Shown here: positions 47,812 through 59,897 of the stretch, one piece after another | How positions within the stretch are numbered: position 1 is the first letter of the stretch | Layout: each line of letters starts with the position of its first letter | Origin: Odontesthes bonariensis | Taxonomy: Eukaryota > Chordata > Actinopteri > Atheriniformes > Atherinopsidae | Length of the DNA: 64,000 nucleotides | Reading direction: 5' to 3' | Assembly: GCF_027942865.1 (NCBI RefSeq) | Contig: NC_134517.1 | Coordinates: 17,738,009-17,802,008, forward strand | Made by a program: the position numbers and the translations under genes | The notes under the pieces: generated by a model | Databases searched by the model: none | The model's input: only the letters and a program-made list of their open reading frames with translations | What the model was told of the DNA's origin: nothing

Positions 47812-50800
47812 ATGAAGATTCTGGTCCTGCTCTCAGTGAGCCTTGCAGGTAAGAGATTTAACTTCACTTTTACCAGGAGCATGACTGACCACTACCATTC
47901 ATCCATCCATTTTCTATACCCGCTTAATCCAACTCAGAGTCGGGGGGGGGCTGGAGCACATCCCAGCTGTCTTTGGGCAAGAAAGACAAGACTCTGAACA
48001 GGGTCTCTTTTCAAATATGCTCTCTAAAAGCTTTCCTGGCCTAAACATTTAATTTCTCTAGAAATTATTCAGTTTAATCTTTGTGATAGTGAGTAGACAT
48101 GTCTTATTGGAGGGTCTATCAATCTGATCCAAAACTGAAGAAAAACACAAGTGCCTGTGTCCATGGACTCTTTGTCTTATTAACCGCCCCCATAGTATGT
48201 AAAGGACTGTGCTTGATTTCTTCAGCAATTATTCTAACTTTTCTCTTCGCAGTGGCTCTGGGAGTGCCATTGGTGGTTCCTGATGTGAAGCAAAATCCTG
48301 TTCTGACAGTAGAAAAACGGAGCCCTCTGCTGGGAGACCTGGTACCTGTGCAGGGTCATGTTGTGGTGGAGGATCCTGCACCGCAGGCCATGCTGAGCGC
48401 GACAGGGCAGGAGGACAAAAAGGCTCCGGTGGACACGAAGCAGAGTGAGAATATGGTTGAAGTAGAGGTTAAGGAGAAGCAGGAGCTAAAAGCAGAGGCA
48501 GAGCAAGAAGTTAAACCAGAGTCAGAAGTGCCAGCAGAGGCTGAAACAGAGCAAAAGACTGAGATTGAGCCAGAGCTCCAAGGTGAGCAAAACTTTAAGG
48601 TGGAATCAGAGGAAGCGAGTGTGGAGGAACAAGAGGTTAAAGGGCCCGATGTTCCAGTGGAGGAAGATCTTATAGCAGAGGAAGAAACTGAACCAGAGCC
48701 AGAAGTGTCAGTTGAGGCAGGAGCTGAAATAGAGCAAGAGATTGAGACAGACCCAGAACTCCAAGCTGAACCAGATTTGAAAGTTGAATCAGAGGTTCGG
48801 GTGGAGCCACATGTTCAAATGGAGTCTGAGGAGGTGGATGAGAGAGAAGCTGACCCAGGTTTGTTGATGGAAGAAAGGCACATTGACATGGAGGGAAAAT
48901 ATGAAATCATGGGTGATCCAGACATGGAGTTAGAGCCGCTGGATGACGACAACATGTTTGGACAGGAAGTGAGCGACCCAGAGCTGTCAGAAGAAGAGGA
49001 GTATTCAAGGGCTGCAATTCAGGGACAAGATCCTGAAGCTGAACCTTTGTCAGAGGACGAGGAAGAGGAAAAAGAGATCATGAGACTGAGGAATGAAGTT
49101 TTAGATGAACAAAATATCCTGGAACTGCAGCCTGAGATGATGGAAGAAGAGCCAGAGTTGGACACAGTAGAGCAGCAGGCACCCTCAGAAAACTATTTCC
49201 CGAATGAGGAAGTCGTTATGGAGATGAGACCTGAAAATCCTAAAGATTTGGACGAGCCAGATGTGGATGAGTCAGAATACATGATGATGGACGAAGAAGC
49301 AGAGAGAGCGATCCTCGGTGAAGAAGAACTACCTGCACAAATATTTGAGGACCAAGAAATGGAAGGTAAGGGGCCTCAAACTGATGTGAAGTGAACCAAA
49401 TGCTTTAATGAGAGATGAACAAGGTACGCAAGGTAAGTGGAAATAAAGTTCTACACAAGTGTACACACAAACTGGTTTTACCATAAATTTTCTAAAACAA
49501 CAAGCTTGTGTGTATACTAAAACTTACAATTCTCCAGGAGGGTATAAAGAAGTCCCTTCTCGATGAAAATTGATAATGTGAATGGTCTAAATTTTGAATG
49601 AGGTCCTTGAGGGAAAAATATAAAGAGTTAAACACAATAATACAGATGATAGTTTGATCATGAGAGTAATTTTTAAGAATAAAAAAACTCCTCTATATAT
49701 AGTTAGATATGGGTGATAGAAGGAATTTTCTAATTTAAAAGCGCTGATATTGTTTTTCTCAATCTTGGATTGAAATCAAGTAAAAAAAAAAAAAAAAAAA
49801 AAAAGAGTCTCTAAATGCACAGACAGGACAAGATTGGGAAATGAAACAGTGTTTATATGTGCATGTGAGTTCTGGTAGGAAAGCAAAACTGTCCTATATG
49901 CAGCAAGATTAAATTGATGTTGTTTCAACTTTCTGCCACAGAGCGGAGCTACTGTGCCGGTGTATTACTTGGGGGGAAATGTTATCAGTTCTTCAGCAAG
50001 CCAAAGACGGCTTCAGATGCTGAGGTATTTACTCATCCTCCCTCATAACCAGCACGTTTCATAAAAAGTTTATTGTACTTCCTTAGTAAGCCGTTATCAC
50101 AATGTGCCTTTATCCTACTGTCACTTTCTTCTTTGCTTCCCTGTAGTTTTTCTGTCAGGACTCTTTCCCTGATGGCCACTTGGCCTCCATCACAAGCCAA
50201 CAGATCCACAGAGAGGTGATGAACCTGATACTGAAGCAAAACGGAGGCTATACGCGCACCTGGGTTGGAGGACTACGATTTTTGAATGTGTGTATTCTCC
50301 GTGAGGGAGCTGGGCCTCATAATTCTGTTCTGAACATTAAATCAGTCATCACACCAGGAGAATAACACATGTTATTGACATATCAGGGGAATAATTCAAA
50401 TGAGTGACTCTTTCATCTGATCGTACCTCATTGTCTTTTTTTCCCTGTCAGACCAATCGCTTTGTCTGGTTGGACGGGTCGCACTGGAGCTACGCTGATT
50501 GGCTGTCAGGAGAGCCGAATCACACAGCGGGTGTAGAGGACTGTCTGGAAGTGCTGGGTATTATCATTATTATTATCATTATTACAGTCATTTTGATGGA
50601 ATTTTGTTTTTCTCCATTTCTAAGCTTTTTAATTACCCCTGCACGCACAGCATCGTGTATCTGAGTTGACATTTTGTCGGTTTAACAAATTGTAAAAGCT
50701 CCAGGGAAGCAAAAATGCATGAAAAAATGCCAGACGTGTCCACAAGAGTTTGGTGATTTTTAGAAGTTCAACAGTCTTTGTTCAGCTTTGTTCAACTCCT

Positions 50801-53800
50801 TTTTGTGCCTTTCCATTGAAAGCACTGGCACCTTTTGATGTTAATGTTCAAGATTTACAAGTCATAGCATGTCTGGTTCAGTTTGTAAAGCACCAGCAGG
50901 AATTTAGTAGAATCCACTAGTCTTTTCTCATTAATTTCTTATTAATTTCTCGTTCATGTACTTTCAATTTTTTCAATTCAATTCATTTTTATTTATATAG
51001 CGCCAAATACAACAAATGTCATCTCAAGGCACTTAAAGCAATACTATGTAACATTTCTACCTTAAAATAACAGCTTGAAAAAAATTGTGCGGCTAGAATG
51101 AGTTTTAATATTACGATTGGCCTGTCTCCTATGCCCTTCGGGGGTCTGAGTTGGAAAAACTGCGCTATGTAACTTTGCTGGACCGGCCCGGTGGCGGCCC
51201 GGGAGCTGAGCGGAAGTACTTCGACTTGCTTTCTGGCACACCTACCGCAAAAACAAATAGACCCCTCTCACGCTCCCAGGTACATTTGATTACTCCTACC
51301 TTCTCGGTCGACATAGCTTGCACCTTCTGACTCCTCGCCGGTTCGTCAACAAACGTGAAACGTAAAAGCGAAAGGGTGTTGTATTTACGACAGTGTAACC
51401 GTACATTATCTCCAAGCCTGTAGGGGGAGCTCCATAATGGGCTTTTTGAGAAGTTACATTGTATCGCTTTAAATAATAAAGTCCAATTCAAGCCAATTGG
51501 AATTCAATTAATTGTAATCATAATTATTCATAAAATAATCAAATTCGTTCATATACTACTATACTTGCTCTCACTATTTTGCTCTCTAATCCAAACCTCG
51601 TAGTTTTAGTGCCTAAACTTAACCAGAAAAGTGCGGAAAAAGTGAAAAGTTTATAAATTAAGTGTTTTCTTCTTCTTTTTTTTAAATTTCATTAAATAGT
51701 TATAAAATAAGGAGGAGTTTCAACTCCCACCTCCGGCAGAGCTTCAACCATGTCCCGGGGGAGGTGGGGGACATTGAGCCCGAATGGGCCATGTTCCGTG
51801 CCTCCATTGTTGAGGCGGCCGACCGGAGCTGTGGCCGTAAGGTGGTCGGTGCCTGTCGTGGCGGCAATTCCCGAACCCGCTGGTGGACCCCAGTGGTGAG
51901 GGAGGCCGTCAAGCTGAAGAAGGAGTCCTATCGGGCCTTTTTGGCCAGTGGGACTCTGGAAGCAGCTGATGGGTATCGACAGGCCAAGCGGAACGCAGCC
52001 TCGGCGGTTGCTGAGGCAAAAACTCGGGCTTGGGAGGAGTTCGGGGAGGCCATGGAGAACGACTTCCGGACGGCCTCGAGGAGATTCTGGTCCACCATCC
52101 GGCGGCTCAGAGGGGGGAAGCGATGCACCGTCAACACCGTGTATGGTGAGGGCGGGGCTCTGCTGACTTCAACTAGGGACGTCGTGAGTCGGTGGGGGGA
52201 ATACTTTGAGGGCCTCCTCAATCCTACCGACACGCCTTCTGATGAGGAAGCAGAGTTGGGGAGCTCGGACGTGGGGCCTCCCATTTCTGGGGCTGAGGTT
52301 GCCGAGGTGGTCAAAAAACTCCTCGGTGGCAAGGCCCCAGGGGTGGATGAGGTCCGTCCTGAGTTCCTCAAAGCTCTGGATGTTGTAGGGCTGTCTTGGT
52401 TGACACGCCTCTGCAGCATCGCGTGGACATCGGGGGCAGTGCCTCTGGACTGGCAGATCGGGGTGGTGGTCCCCCTCTTTAAAAAGGGGGACCGGAGGGT
52501 GTGTTCCAACTATAGGGGGATCACACTCCTCAGCCTCCCTGGTAAGGTCTTTTCGGGGGTACTGGAGAGGAGGATCCGCCGGATAGTCGAATCTCGGATT
52601 CAGGAGGTGCAGTGTGGTTTTCGTCCTGGCCGTGGAACAGTGGACCAGCTCTATACCCTCCGCAGGATCCTGGAGGGAGCATAGGAGTTCGCCCAACCGG
52701 TCTACATGTGTTTTGTGGACTTGGAGAAGGCGTTCGACCGTGTCCCTCGGGGACTCTTGTGGGGGGTGCTCCGGGAGTATGGAGTGCCGGACCCCTTGAT
52801 ATGGGCTGTTCGGTCTCTGTATGACCGGTGTCAGAGTTTGGTCCGCATTGCCGGCAGTAAGTCGGACATGTTTCCTGTGAGGGTTGGACTCCGTCAGGGC
52901 TGCCCTTTGTCACCGATTCTGTTCATAATTTTTATGGACAGAATTTCTAGGCGCAGCCAGGGCGTTGAGGGGGTCCGGTTTGGCGAACTCAGAATCGGGT
53001 CTCTGCTTTTTGCGGATGATGTGGTTCTGTTGGCGTCGTCAGGCCGTGACCTCCAGCTATCACTGGAGCGGTTCGCAGCCGAGTGTGAAGCAGCTGGGAT
53101 GACCATCAGCACCTCCAAGTCTGAGACCATGGTCTTCGGCCGGAAAAGGGTGGAATGCTCTCTCCGGGTCGGGAATGAGATCCTTCCCCAAGTGGAGGAG
53201 TTCAAGTATCTCGGGGTCTTGTTCACGAGTGAGGGACGAATGGAACAGGAGATTGACAGACGGATCGGTGCGGCGTCTGCAGTGATGCGGTCTCTGCACC
53301 GGCCCGTCGTGGTGAAGAAGGAGCTGAGCCAGAAGGCGAAGCTCTCGATTTACCGGTCAATCTATGTTCCTACCCTCACCTATGGTCACGAGCTGTGGGT
53401 AGTGACCGAAAGAACGAGATCGCGAATACAAGCGGCCGAAATGAGTTTCCTCCGCAGGGTGTCTGGGCTCTCCCTTAGAGATAGGGTGAGAAGCTCGGTC
53501 ATCCGGGAGGGGCTCGGAGTAGAACCGCTGCTCCTCCGCATCGAGAGGAGTCAGATGAGGTGGCTCGGGCATCTGGTGAGAATGCCTCCTGGACGCCTCC
53601 CCGGTGAGGTGTTCCGGGCCCGTCCCACTGGGAGGAGGCCCCGGGGAAGACCCAGGACACGTTGGAGAGACTATGTTTCTCAGCTGGCCTGGGAACGCCT
53701 CGGGGTAGAGCTGGAGGAAGTGGCCGGGGACAGGGACGTCTGGGTCTCTTTGCTCAAGCTGCTGCCCCCGCGACCCGATCCCCGGACCAGCGGAAGATAA

Positions 53801-54108
53801 TGGATGGATGGATGGATAGTTATAAAATGTCAAGAATGAAATAAATGGAGACTAGCAATTAAGAGAAATGTTAACTCTATTGTGATCTTGTTATAAGGTG
53901 CTATAGTTGAAAGTACTTTGCCTGATGGTGATATTTATTTATCTATCTACTTGTTCATTCATTGATCTATTTTCCACATACAGTCGTTAACAGTGCCACT
54001 AAATTTCTGACTGACTTTTTGTCTTTTTTCTTTTATTCAGGGAATGGAAAGTTTAATGACTTCACCTGCTGGGAACCTCAAGCTTTCGTCTGTTCCTACT
54101 CTGCTTAG
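47812..54108 (+). CDS. Secreted C-type lectin with acidic propeptide (bone marrow proteoglycan-like)
   Basis: Six exons in consistent phase: 47812-47848, 48253-49365, 49942-50024, 50147-50287, 50452-50557, 54041-54108, encoding 515 residues. A signal peptide (1 to about 17) is followed by an about 365-residue Glu-rich segment, nearly all in one 1113-bp exon, with a degenerate repeat. A C-terminal lectin domain (about 387-513) has six cysteines: Cys388 and Cys398 (long-form hairpin), then Cys414, Cys489, Cys503 and Cys511. WVGG, WLDGSHWSYADW, the mannose-type calcium motif EPN (479-481) and FND (498-500) are visible. Acidic propeptide plus lectin domain is the plan of PRG2/PRG3, which are stored in eosinophil granules. 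Unlike those, this lectin domain counts as acidic, not basic, and keeps calcium-binding residues, so sugar binding is more likely than cationic toxicity. The last intron contains a LINE. Confidence 0.88.
47891..47990 (-). mobile_element. 3' end relic of a GATG-tailed fish retroposon
   Basis: CATTCATCCATCCATTTTCT, then GCTTAATCC and a GCTGGAGCACATCCCAGCTG block: a common teleost repeat end with a reversed GATG tail. It lies in the first intron of the lectin gene. Confidence 0.5.
49782..49804. repeat. Poly-A tract
   Basis: About 23 A in the second intron of the lectin gene. Confidence 0.85.
50965..51540 (-). mobile_element. L2-type LINE 3' end relic, split by a TTAA element
   Basis: TTCAATTCAATTCATTTTTA followed by TTTATATAGCGCCAAATAC is the reverse of the usual fish L2 3' end (GGCGCTATATAAATAAA plus a TGAAT tail). 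It stops at 51033 at a TTAA. After 51472, AATAAAGTCCAATTC appears to continue the same relic, so the 51037-51468 element landed inside it. Confidence 0.55.
51037..51468. mobile_element. TTAA-flanked inverted-repeat element, 432 bp
   Basis: TTAA at 51033-51036 and 51469-51472 flank inverted termini: AGCAATACTATGTAAC on the left against AGCGATACAATGTAAC read from the right (14 of 16 positions). There is no transposase, so this is a short non-autonomous element. The TTAA site and AG start are shared with the elements at 42568 and 60726. Confidence 0.7.
51592..51640 (-). repeat. TTAGGTTTAGG-type dispersed repeat
   Basis: On the minus strand this reads CTGGTTAAGTTTAGGCACTA followed by AAACTACGAGGTTTGG, the same family as at 20088 and 37207. 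It lies between the TTAA element and the LINE in the lectin intron. Confidence 0.4.
51709..53816 (+). mobile_element. Rex3-like (RTE clade) LINE, 5' truncated, recent insertion
   Basis: A perfect 12-bp target duplication, TAGTTATAAAAT, is present at 51697-51708 and 53817-53828. The sequence ends in a GATG tandem tail (about 53800-53816), typical of Rex3-type LINEs. The endonuclease has been lost by 5' truncation. The reverse transcriptase is a single frame from 51764 to 53800, broken only by one TAG. Motifs include VVPLFKKGDRRVCSNYRG, GFRPGRGTVDQL, FVDLEKAFDRVPR, LRQGCPLSPILF, FADD and KYLGVLFTSEG. It sits in the final intron of the lectin gene, in the sense orientation. Confidence 0.9.
51764..53800 (+). 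pseudogene. Rex3-like reverse transcriptase, one in-frame stop
   Basis: About 678 codons in one frame encode the linker, reverse transcriptase and C-terminal region of an RTE-type LINE. Two open pieces (51764-52684 and 52706-53800) are in the same frame and separated only by TAG at 52682-52684; the sister copy on the opposite strand at about 6570 has TGG there. Catalytic residues are intact: Asp in FVDLEKAFD just after the stop, and FADD near 53010. The nonsense codon falls between the fingers and the first catalytic Asp, so any product lacks the active site. Confidence 0.8.
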
Positions 54109-54554
54109 TGAACGTGCATGAAGCTCTTTTTACAATCTCCCGCTCTGTCTGCTTTGATGTTTGATTTGAATTTGTTCAATATCACTATATTCCAAAAGAC
54201 TAAATAACGATAGTCTTGTTAATTTTTCATCAACGTCAAACAAGCGTGTCGCTTTAAGAAAAGAAGTTTGGGTTTGTTCGTTTGTCTGTTTGTGCTCTTT
54301 TCACTGGTGGGGTTCATTTGGAATATCTCGACATCAGACTGCCGTGCTCCAGTCAGGATTCAGCATCATTGGAATATGACGGCAGTTGTTTTCTTGCTGC
54401 CAGTCAAATCTGATTTAACTCTGCATGCCCAGTCTTAAAGCTGGAGGGTTTTTTTATGTTGTTAAAATCTCATTTAAATAATGTCTGAAGATGTTTTTGT
54501 TTAGCTTTCATGTTTGTTTGTTTTTTTAATTGTCATTTTGCAGTGAATGATCGT

Positions 54555-54560
54555 AATAAA
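54555..54560 (+). promoter_or_regulatory. Polyadenylation signal of the lectin gene
   Basis: AATAAA about 450 bases past the stop codon; a second AATAAA is at 54634-54639. Either could end the transcript. Confidence 0.5.
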
Positions 54561-54815
54561 ACGTGTCATTTTCATGACCTTTATGAGAGGATGACCCAAT
54601 TCATGGTGTGATATAACAAGCTTACCTCACACGAATAAAGACCATGTTTTTTTCTTTTATTCTGGGGCTTGTTGTGATTATTAGCACCTTCACTATTATT
54701 AGTATACTTCCACGTTCATTAATGCAACAACTGAACACGCTGTGTTAAGCATAGTGACGGTGCAGTAGCAATTTCTAATTAGTCAACTGTATCATTCATG
54801 CTAAAACAATTCCTA

Positions 54816-54819
<4 letters not shown>

Positions 54820-54868
<49 letters not shown>
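54820..54868. repeat. (AT)n microsatellite
   Basis: A near-perfect AT tract of about 45 bp. Confidence 0.95.
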
Positions 54869-56966
54869 GTATACCTTTTTTTTAGATTTTTAAATGTATC
54901 CAAGAACATATTTATTTCCTCATGTTGCACAATTTATAGGTGCAATAAGCTGCCATGGAACTGCCAACCTGTTCACTCTATAGATAACAGTAACTCGGAA
55001 ACTCTCTGCTGTTCGAGCCGCAGAATCCACTTGCCCGGTAAAAGTACATAGAAGTTGACAATCTTGATATTGAATACATAAACCACCTCCTTTTTTTCAA
55101 ACTATTGGCAGGAAAACAATTCTTCCATACGCCAAAAGCCTTTACAATTGAATCACCGACCAACCTTGTTGCAGAACTTTTCACATTTTTTAATTATGTT
55201 CACTTATAAGGGCAATATACTGTATCTGCTTCCAGTAAGCATGTTGACATGACACTTGGAAAAAAAAACTAAAGACCAGACCTGGACTTTCAAAATACAT
55301 GTAAACATGTTAATCCAGCAAAATTAAAGTTCTCCAAACTGGACTAATACACTCAGATAGTGTGGTTGGGTATGTTTATGCTCAACTGGACTCAAATGGA
55401 TCAGGGTGTTCTGCCCATGTTTCAAAGTTCCATCTTTTTGTAAAAACAGTCAAGCGTATGTGGATATATCTGTACAAACAAATTCCCTATAAAGCTGCTC
55501 TTGCTTTACATATTTTTCCCCATCTTTTCCACATCAGACGGCTAAACGTGTCCGAAATTGTGATCAAAATTCAGCCCATTAAGTCTACTTGCAATCACTT
55601 CAACCATTTCCAGACTGCTCTAAAAAAAATATCCTGATTTGATAACTACAGCGTCCGCTGACAAAATGATCATATGAGTGACTGATAGACAACATCTGTG
55701 CAGTGAATTCAGCTTCATTTTCATGTACAATGATCGCCCACTGAGAAAGCTAGAAGCGGCAGAATGTCTTGATCGTATTCACACGCAGTCTGCAGAATTA
55801 TTTGCTCAATAACTCAATTTCCCTCCCCGTGCACGAATACCAGGACGATTAAATGGCTAAGTTGAGCAGTGATCGTTGCTCTTCTCAACTCTGCATGTAC
55901 CCATATTGAATGACATCTGGGCGGGAATCCATTTTTTAATTCACTTCCATTTAAAACCAGACACCTGGGGCCAAAGCTACATACATACCAACAAACCCAC
56001 AAGGAAGAAAAAACTGAATAAGATGGGTGTGCGTGATATTCTCTCAGTTAAAGCTACTCTTTTACACAAATTCCTGTTGGGGTTTAGATGGCATGTTTAC
56101 AAGGAAACAGTGATACAACCATCACTCTGTGAGGAGCGCATGCTCAACTCCTGATGCATCTAAACACATGCCATCCAGATAAATGCCAATACTCACCTAC
56201 CCTTCACAATTACTGGAACTTAGCGTCCATTTAGCGATGTAAACACACGCTCCCGCAGCACATTGGGCTACCGTAAGCCTGCTGCAACTCACATGTTGTT
56301 GTGTGTGAGTATGACTCATTTTCCACTGGGCTATACACAATCTTTTCCTGACCTTTGGACATGGAGGTGAGGATTAACAACTCTAAGGTCTTTATCCCTC
56401 TGCTATATTTGCTGACTGTTCCACCTGTGCATCCATCCACAACCACCACATACATGCTCATTCGCTATTATCAATCTTCAAATGATAAGGTCCCATATAA
56501 GCCATTGTATGAGAGAAGCCATCATGGGCGAATGAGCTCCTTTCAGACTCTCTATTGTTCGCCCACCAGGAAAAGTGACTTCTGCTGGAATTAAGAGATC
56601 AATTAGATGAATGTACATCTCTTGTCTGTTGCTGCAGAGATATCTCCGATAGTTGTGCTGTACATTCTGTATCTAGATAGTAGGGTAATATTAATAGAAG
56701 GTCCATCATCAGATCTGGTCTGTCATTATCATCAGTCAGGTATATACATTAAGTTTCCTCAGAACAAATTAAAGTATTAAACAGAGTGGGATGGGTTCAT
56801 CCTGTGGAGATCATGCTGCTCTGTTGGGATGGAAATCCCCTAATACCTTGACTGATCATTGCATCGTTGCTTTTTTAGATGAGAATGACTCAGTGTTGCT
56901 GCTTACCATCTGTCACCTCAAGCCATTTTCCAACTTCATGCAGCCCAACCAGCTGTTTGCTGGCTC

Positions 56967-56969
<3 letters not shown>

Positions 56970-57010
<41 letters not shown>
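56970..57010. repeat. (GT)n microsatellite
   Basis: About 20 GT units. Confidence 0.95.
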
Positions 57011-57012
<2 letters not shown>

Positions 57013-57931
57013 ATTCACCAGAGCTGTGAATCCTCCCACCTAAAGCCAACCAGCCTGGCTTACATGCATGCCACTGCGTCCATCCAAGAGAGTGTCAACG
57101 AAGGACCCCACCTGTGCTTGCACATTGAAACTAAAAAAGTATAGTGGATCGCAACTTACCATGTATCTTTTTGGCTGTGTTCATCTTTTCTAAGATAAGT
57201 GATATCTTGCAAAAAAAAAAAGAAAGTGTTTTACAGGACAAAATTCAATTTTGACAAAAAAAAACAAGGCAAAAGTTACATTACAAAAGCAAGAAGTCAA
57301 TATCAAAACAAGAGTATACATAAGACATATAAAAAGGTACATTTACATAGATAGCTAACAGGCAGGTCAGTGAATTGAATATCATTTTTTGAAACTTTGT
57401 TTAAGAAATAGAGAGGGTGTCAATAGTAGACCTGCATACTGAGAGCGAATTAGTCTTGTGGGGAAATAGAGAACAATAGGATCTTTCACAGATCGGATGG
57501 AGCTTGGCCATTACGGGCTCCGTATGTAATCAGAAGGATTTTAAATTATGTTTTTACAGGAGCCAATTTTGAGAGGCCAAAACTGTAGAAATGTGATCCC
57601 TCGTGGCGGTAATGGTCAGTACTCTGGATGCAGAAAGTTTGATGAACTGATAGATCTTCGGGGAAATATTTGGACACCCAGTGCCAGACACCCTAAGATG
57701 GCACTGCAATAATACAGCCTACATGTGAGGAAAAAAGGAACATTAAGTCTGCAATAACTGTTTGTCCATGTCACATACTGTTTAAATCGAAATAATGATA
57801 ATCCATGTTACCTCGAGACAATAACATTAGGCTTGAAACTTACATGATACAAAATCGGGGAACAAGTTTCAAAGTCAAGCTTTTTGTTTGAAAAAGTTCG
57901 AAAAGGATGACGGTTAGGACTGTGACTGTCG

Positions 57932-57963
57932 TGGATGTCATTTTGACTGTGGCCATGGTTACA
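57932..57963 (-). repeat. Dispersed repeat family, copy 3 (reversed)
   Basis: The reverse complement reads GTAACCATGGCCACAGTCAA followed by AATGACATCCA, matching the cores at 16762 and 20583. Confidence 0.4.
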
Positions 57964-59897
57964 TGTTAACACAAAATGTCATGATGGAACATTGTCTTTT
58001 TCTATTTGGGTGAAGAAAACAACATTAGGCCACAAAACAATTATAATTAGGATTTAAAAGCATTCTCTTTACAACACATCTGTCACCACCCTGGACGCTA
58101 TTTTGCCCTTCATATTCAGCTGCTCGCAATTATTAGCCTCCAAAATTTGTGCCAGTTCATTGTATTACTATGGTGAAATAAATATAAACCAAACGGGTAT
58201 CTAATTGGGTAATAGATTAAAGTCATCCTCAACAAAAGATCTAACCTCGAACGTTATTCGCCTGTCCATAAGATGTTTTTATGTGCTTTGAGACGTAGCC
58301 TATCAAGCAGCAACATGTGAATTATGGATTGAACAAATCCTGACAACTTAGTGATTGAAGCTTTTTGTACGTGCTTTGCGGAACCAATGAAATGAGAAGG
58401 TAGAGGAAGCTGAAGAAGAGTGTGCTCAAGATAGGTGGAGAAGACAGTAAAAGCAAGGCTGATGGCTCAGAAGAGATGCCAGATCTTTGGGCGTCTCAAT
58501 TTTGCAGAATTTTTAGCTAAAAATTTACATAAAACCCTGCAGGCAAAAGATAAACACCAAACTTCTTATATAATACATATAATATGCCCCATTAAAGGGG
58601 GACTCGCAGGACTTTAATCATCCAAGTGAGCTCAGAGACCACTGCTGCATATGTTAAAAGAAAAAAGTGTTTAAAGATACTTTAAGATGTTTACATGGAC
58701 CCATCCAAACCCTATCTTAAAGCCAGATATCTGGATCATAAAGAATGAGAGGAATGGAAAGGATTAACGAGAACACATCGAATATATATTTAGCTGCCAC
58801 AGTAGTGGATAGAAAATGCAGAGTATCCAACAGGAGTGGATGTTAGAGCTCTGGGAGGGGGTCAGGATTGTGTCTCTTATCTGTTAGAGATTATTCTAAA
58901 TCTCTTTGTGCTTCTGTCTCTCAACTCTGGCCGCCAGGGACCCCAGCTTCTCGTCACAGATGATGCTGCCTCTATAAACACAAGAACACGGCAGTCAGTG
59001 CAGCACTCGCAACAAGGAAAAAAGGGTTCCGGCTTCCAACTGGTACGTTTTATATAGATGTATCCTACACTGCGCATTTTAAAGAAGGAAGAAAACGTGT
59101 CCATTTCTTTCATGTCCTTAAAAGGCTGATACTTTTCCTCAAGGTATGTCAAGCTCTGTCGTTCTTGTTCAAACTGAAGCAATTTCATTTCAGGGAAGGA
59201 GGGAACTGGTTTGTTCTTTGGGTTTCTCATTTAACCTCAATGCTGAGCGGTGTCGAGTGGCAAAGTGGTGCACTAAATCTAGTGCACCATAAATCCATTA
59301 ACACTTTGACCTAGCCGTAAACACACAGTGCCGTGTTCAGATTTTTTTTGTGTGCGTCTGTGTGTTTCAGATCAAGTTGTTTAAACTGGGGTATAGAGAG
59401 TTCAGAAAAGTGGATTTCTTCCTGGCAGAGGGAGGAATGGTTCTAAGTCAAATTAGAAGCATTCAAAACATTATCTCGTCATCTTTTTACAGTCCATGTT
59501 ATCAGCATGTCTCAGCATCTGCTGCAAGATGTTTGTTGCCCTCTAAAGTTCTCATGTTCTCAACAATATTGAGCGCCCATGGAGCAAACGTCCTCAATCA
59601 GCCGGGCTGTTGGACAGGAGCCTTTTGGAAAGAGAAGAGAGGGGGATGATACGAAGCATGATGGGAAGCCACAGGTGACGAAGGTGACCACGTGTGAGGG
59701 TAAACTTTAATTCAGTCCACATCAGTCTGTTTAAACGACATATTTTGTATTACACTTGTCTAGTTTTAGTATCTCCAACAAGGATGAACAGAATTTTCTC
59801 TTTCCTGGAGTTCTTTTTTATTATATATATATATAATAATAACTCTTTTCAACTCCTGTCTAACATCTCCTGTGCAGTGTTAACAGACCAACAAAGG

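Larger units (their letters stand above)
54640..59877. other. Intergenic, with possible 5' region of the methyltransferase gene
   Basis: Mostly AT-rich non-coding sequence with an AT microsatellite (54820-54868), a GT microsatellite (56970-57010) and a reversed dispersed repeat (57932-57963). At 58939-59041 a stretch bounded by CCAG and GTACG, and at 59370 onward a stretch preceded by GTGTTTCAG, could be untranslated or upstream exons of the following gene. Their phase does not fit the next coding exon, so I leave them uncalled. Confidence 0.45.
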
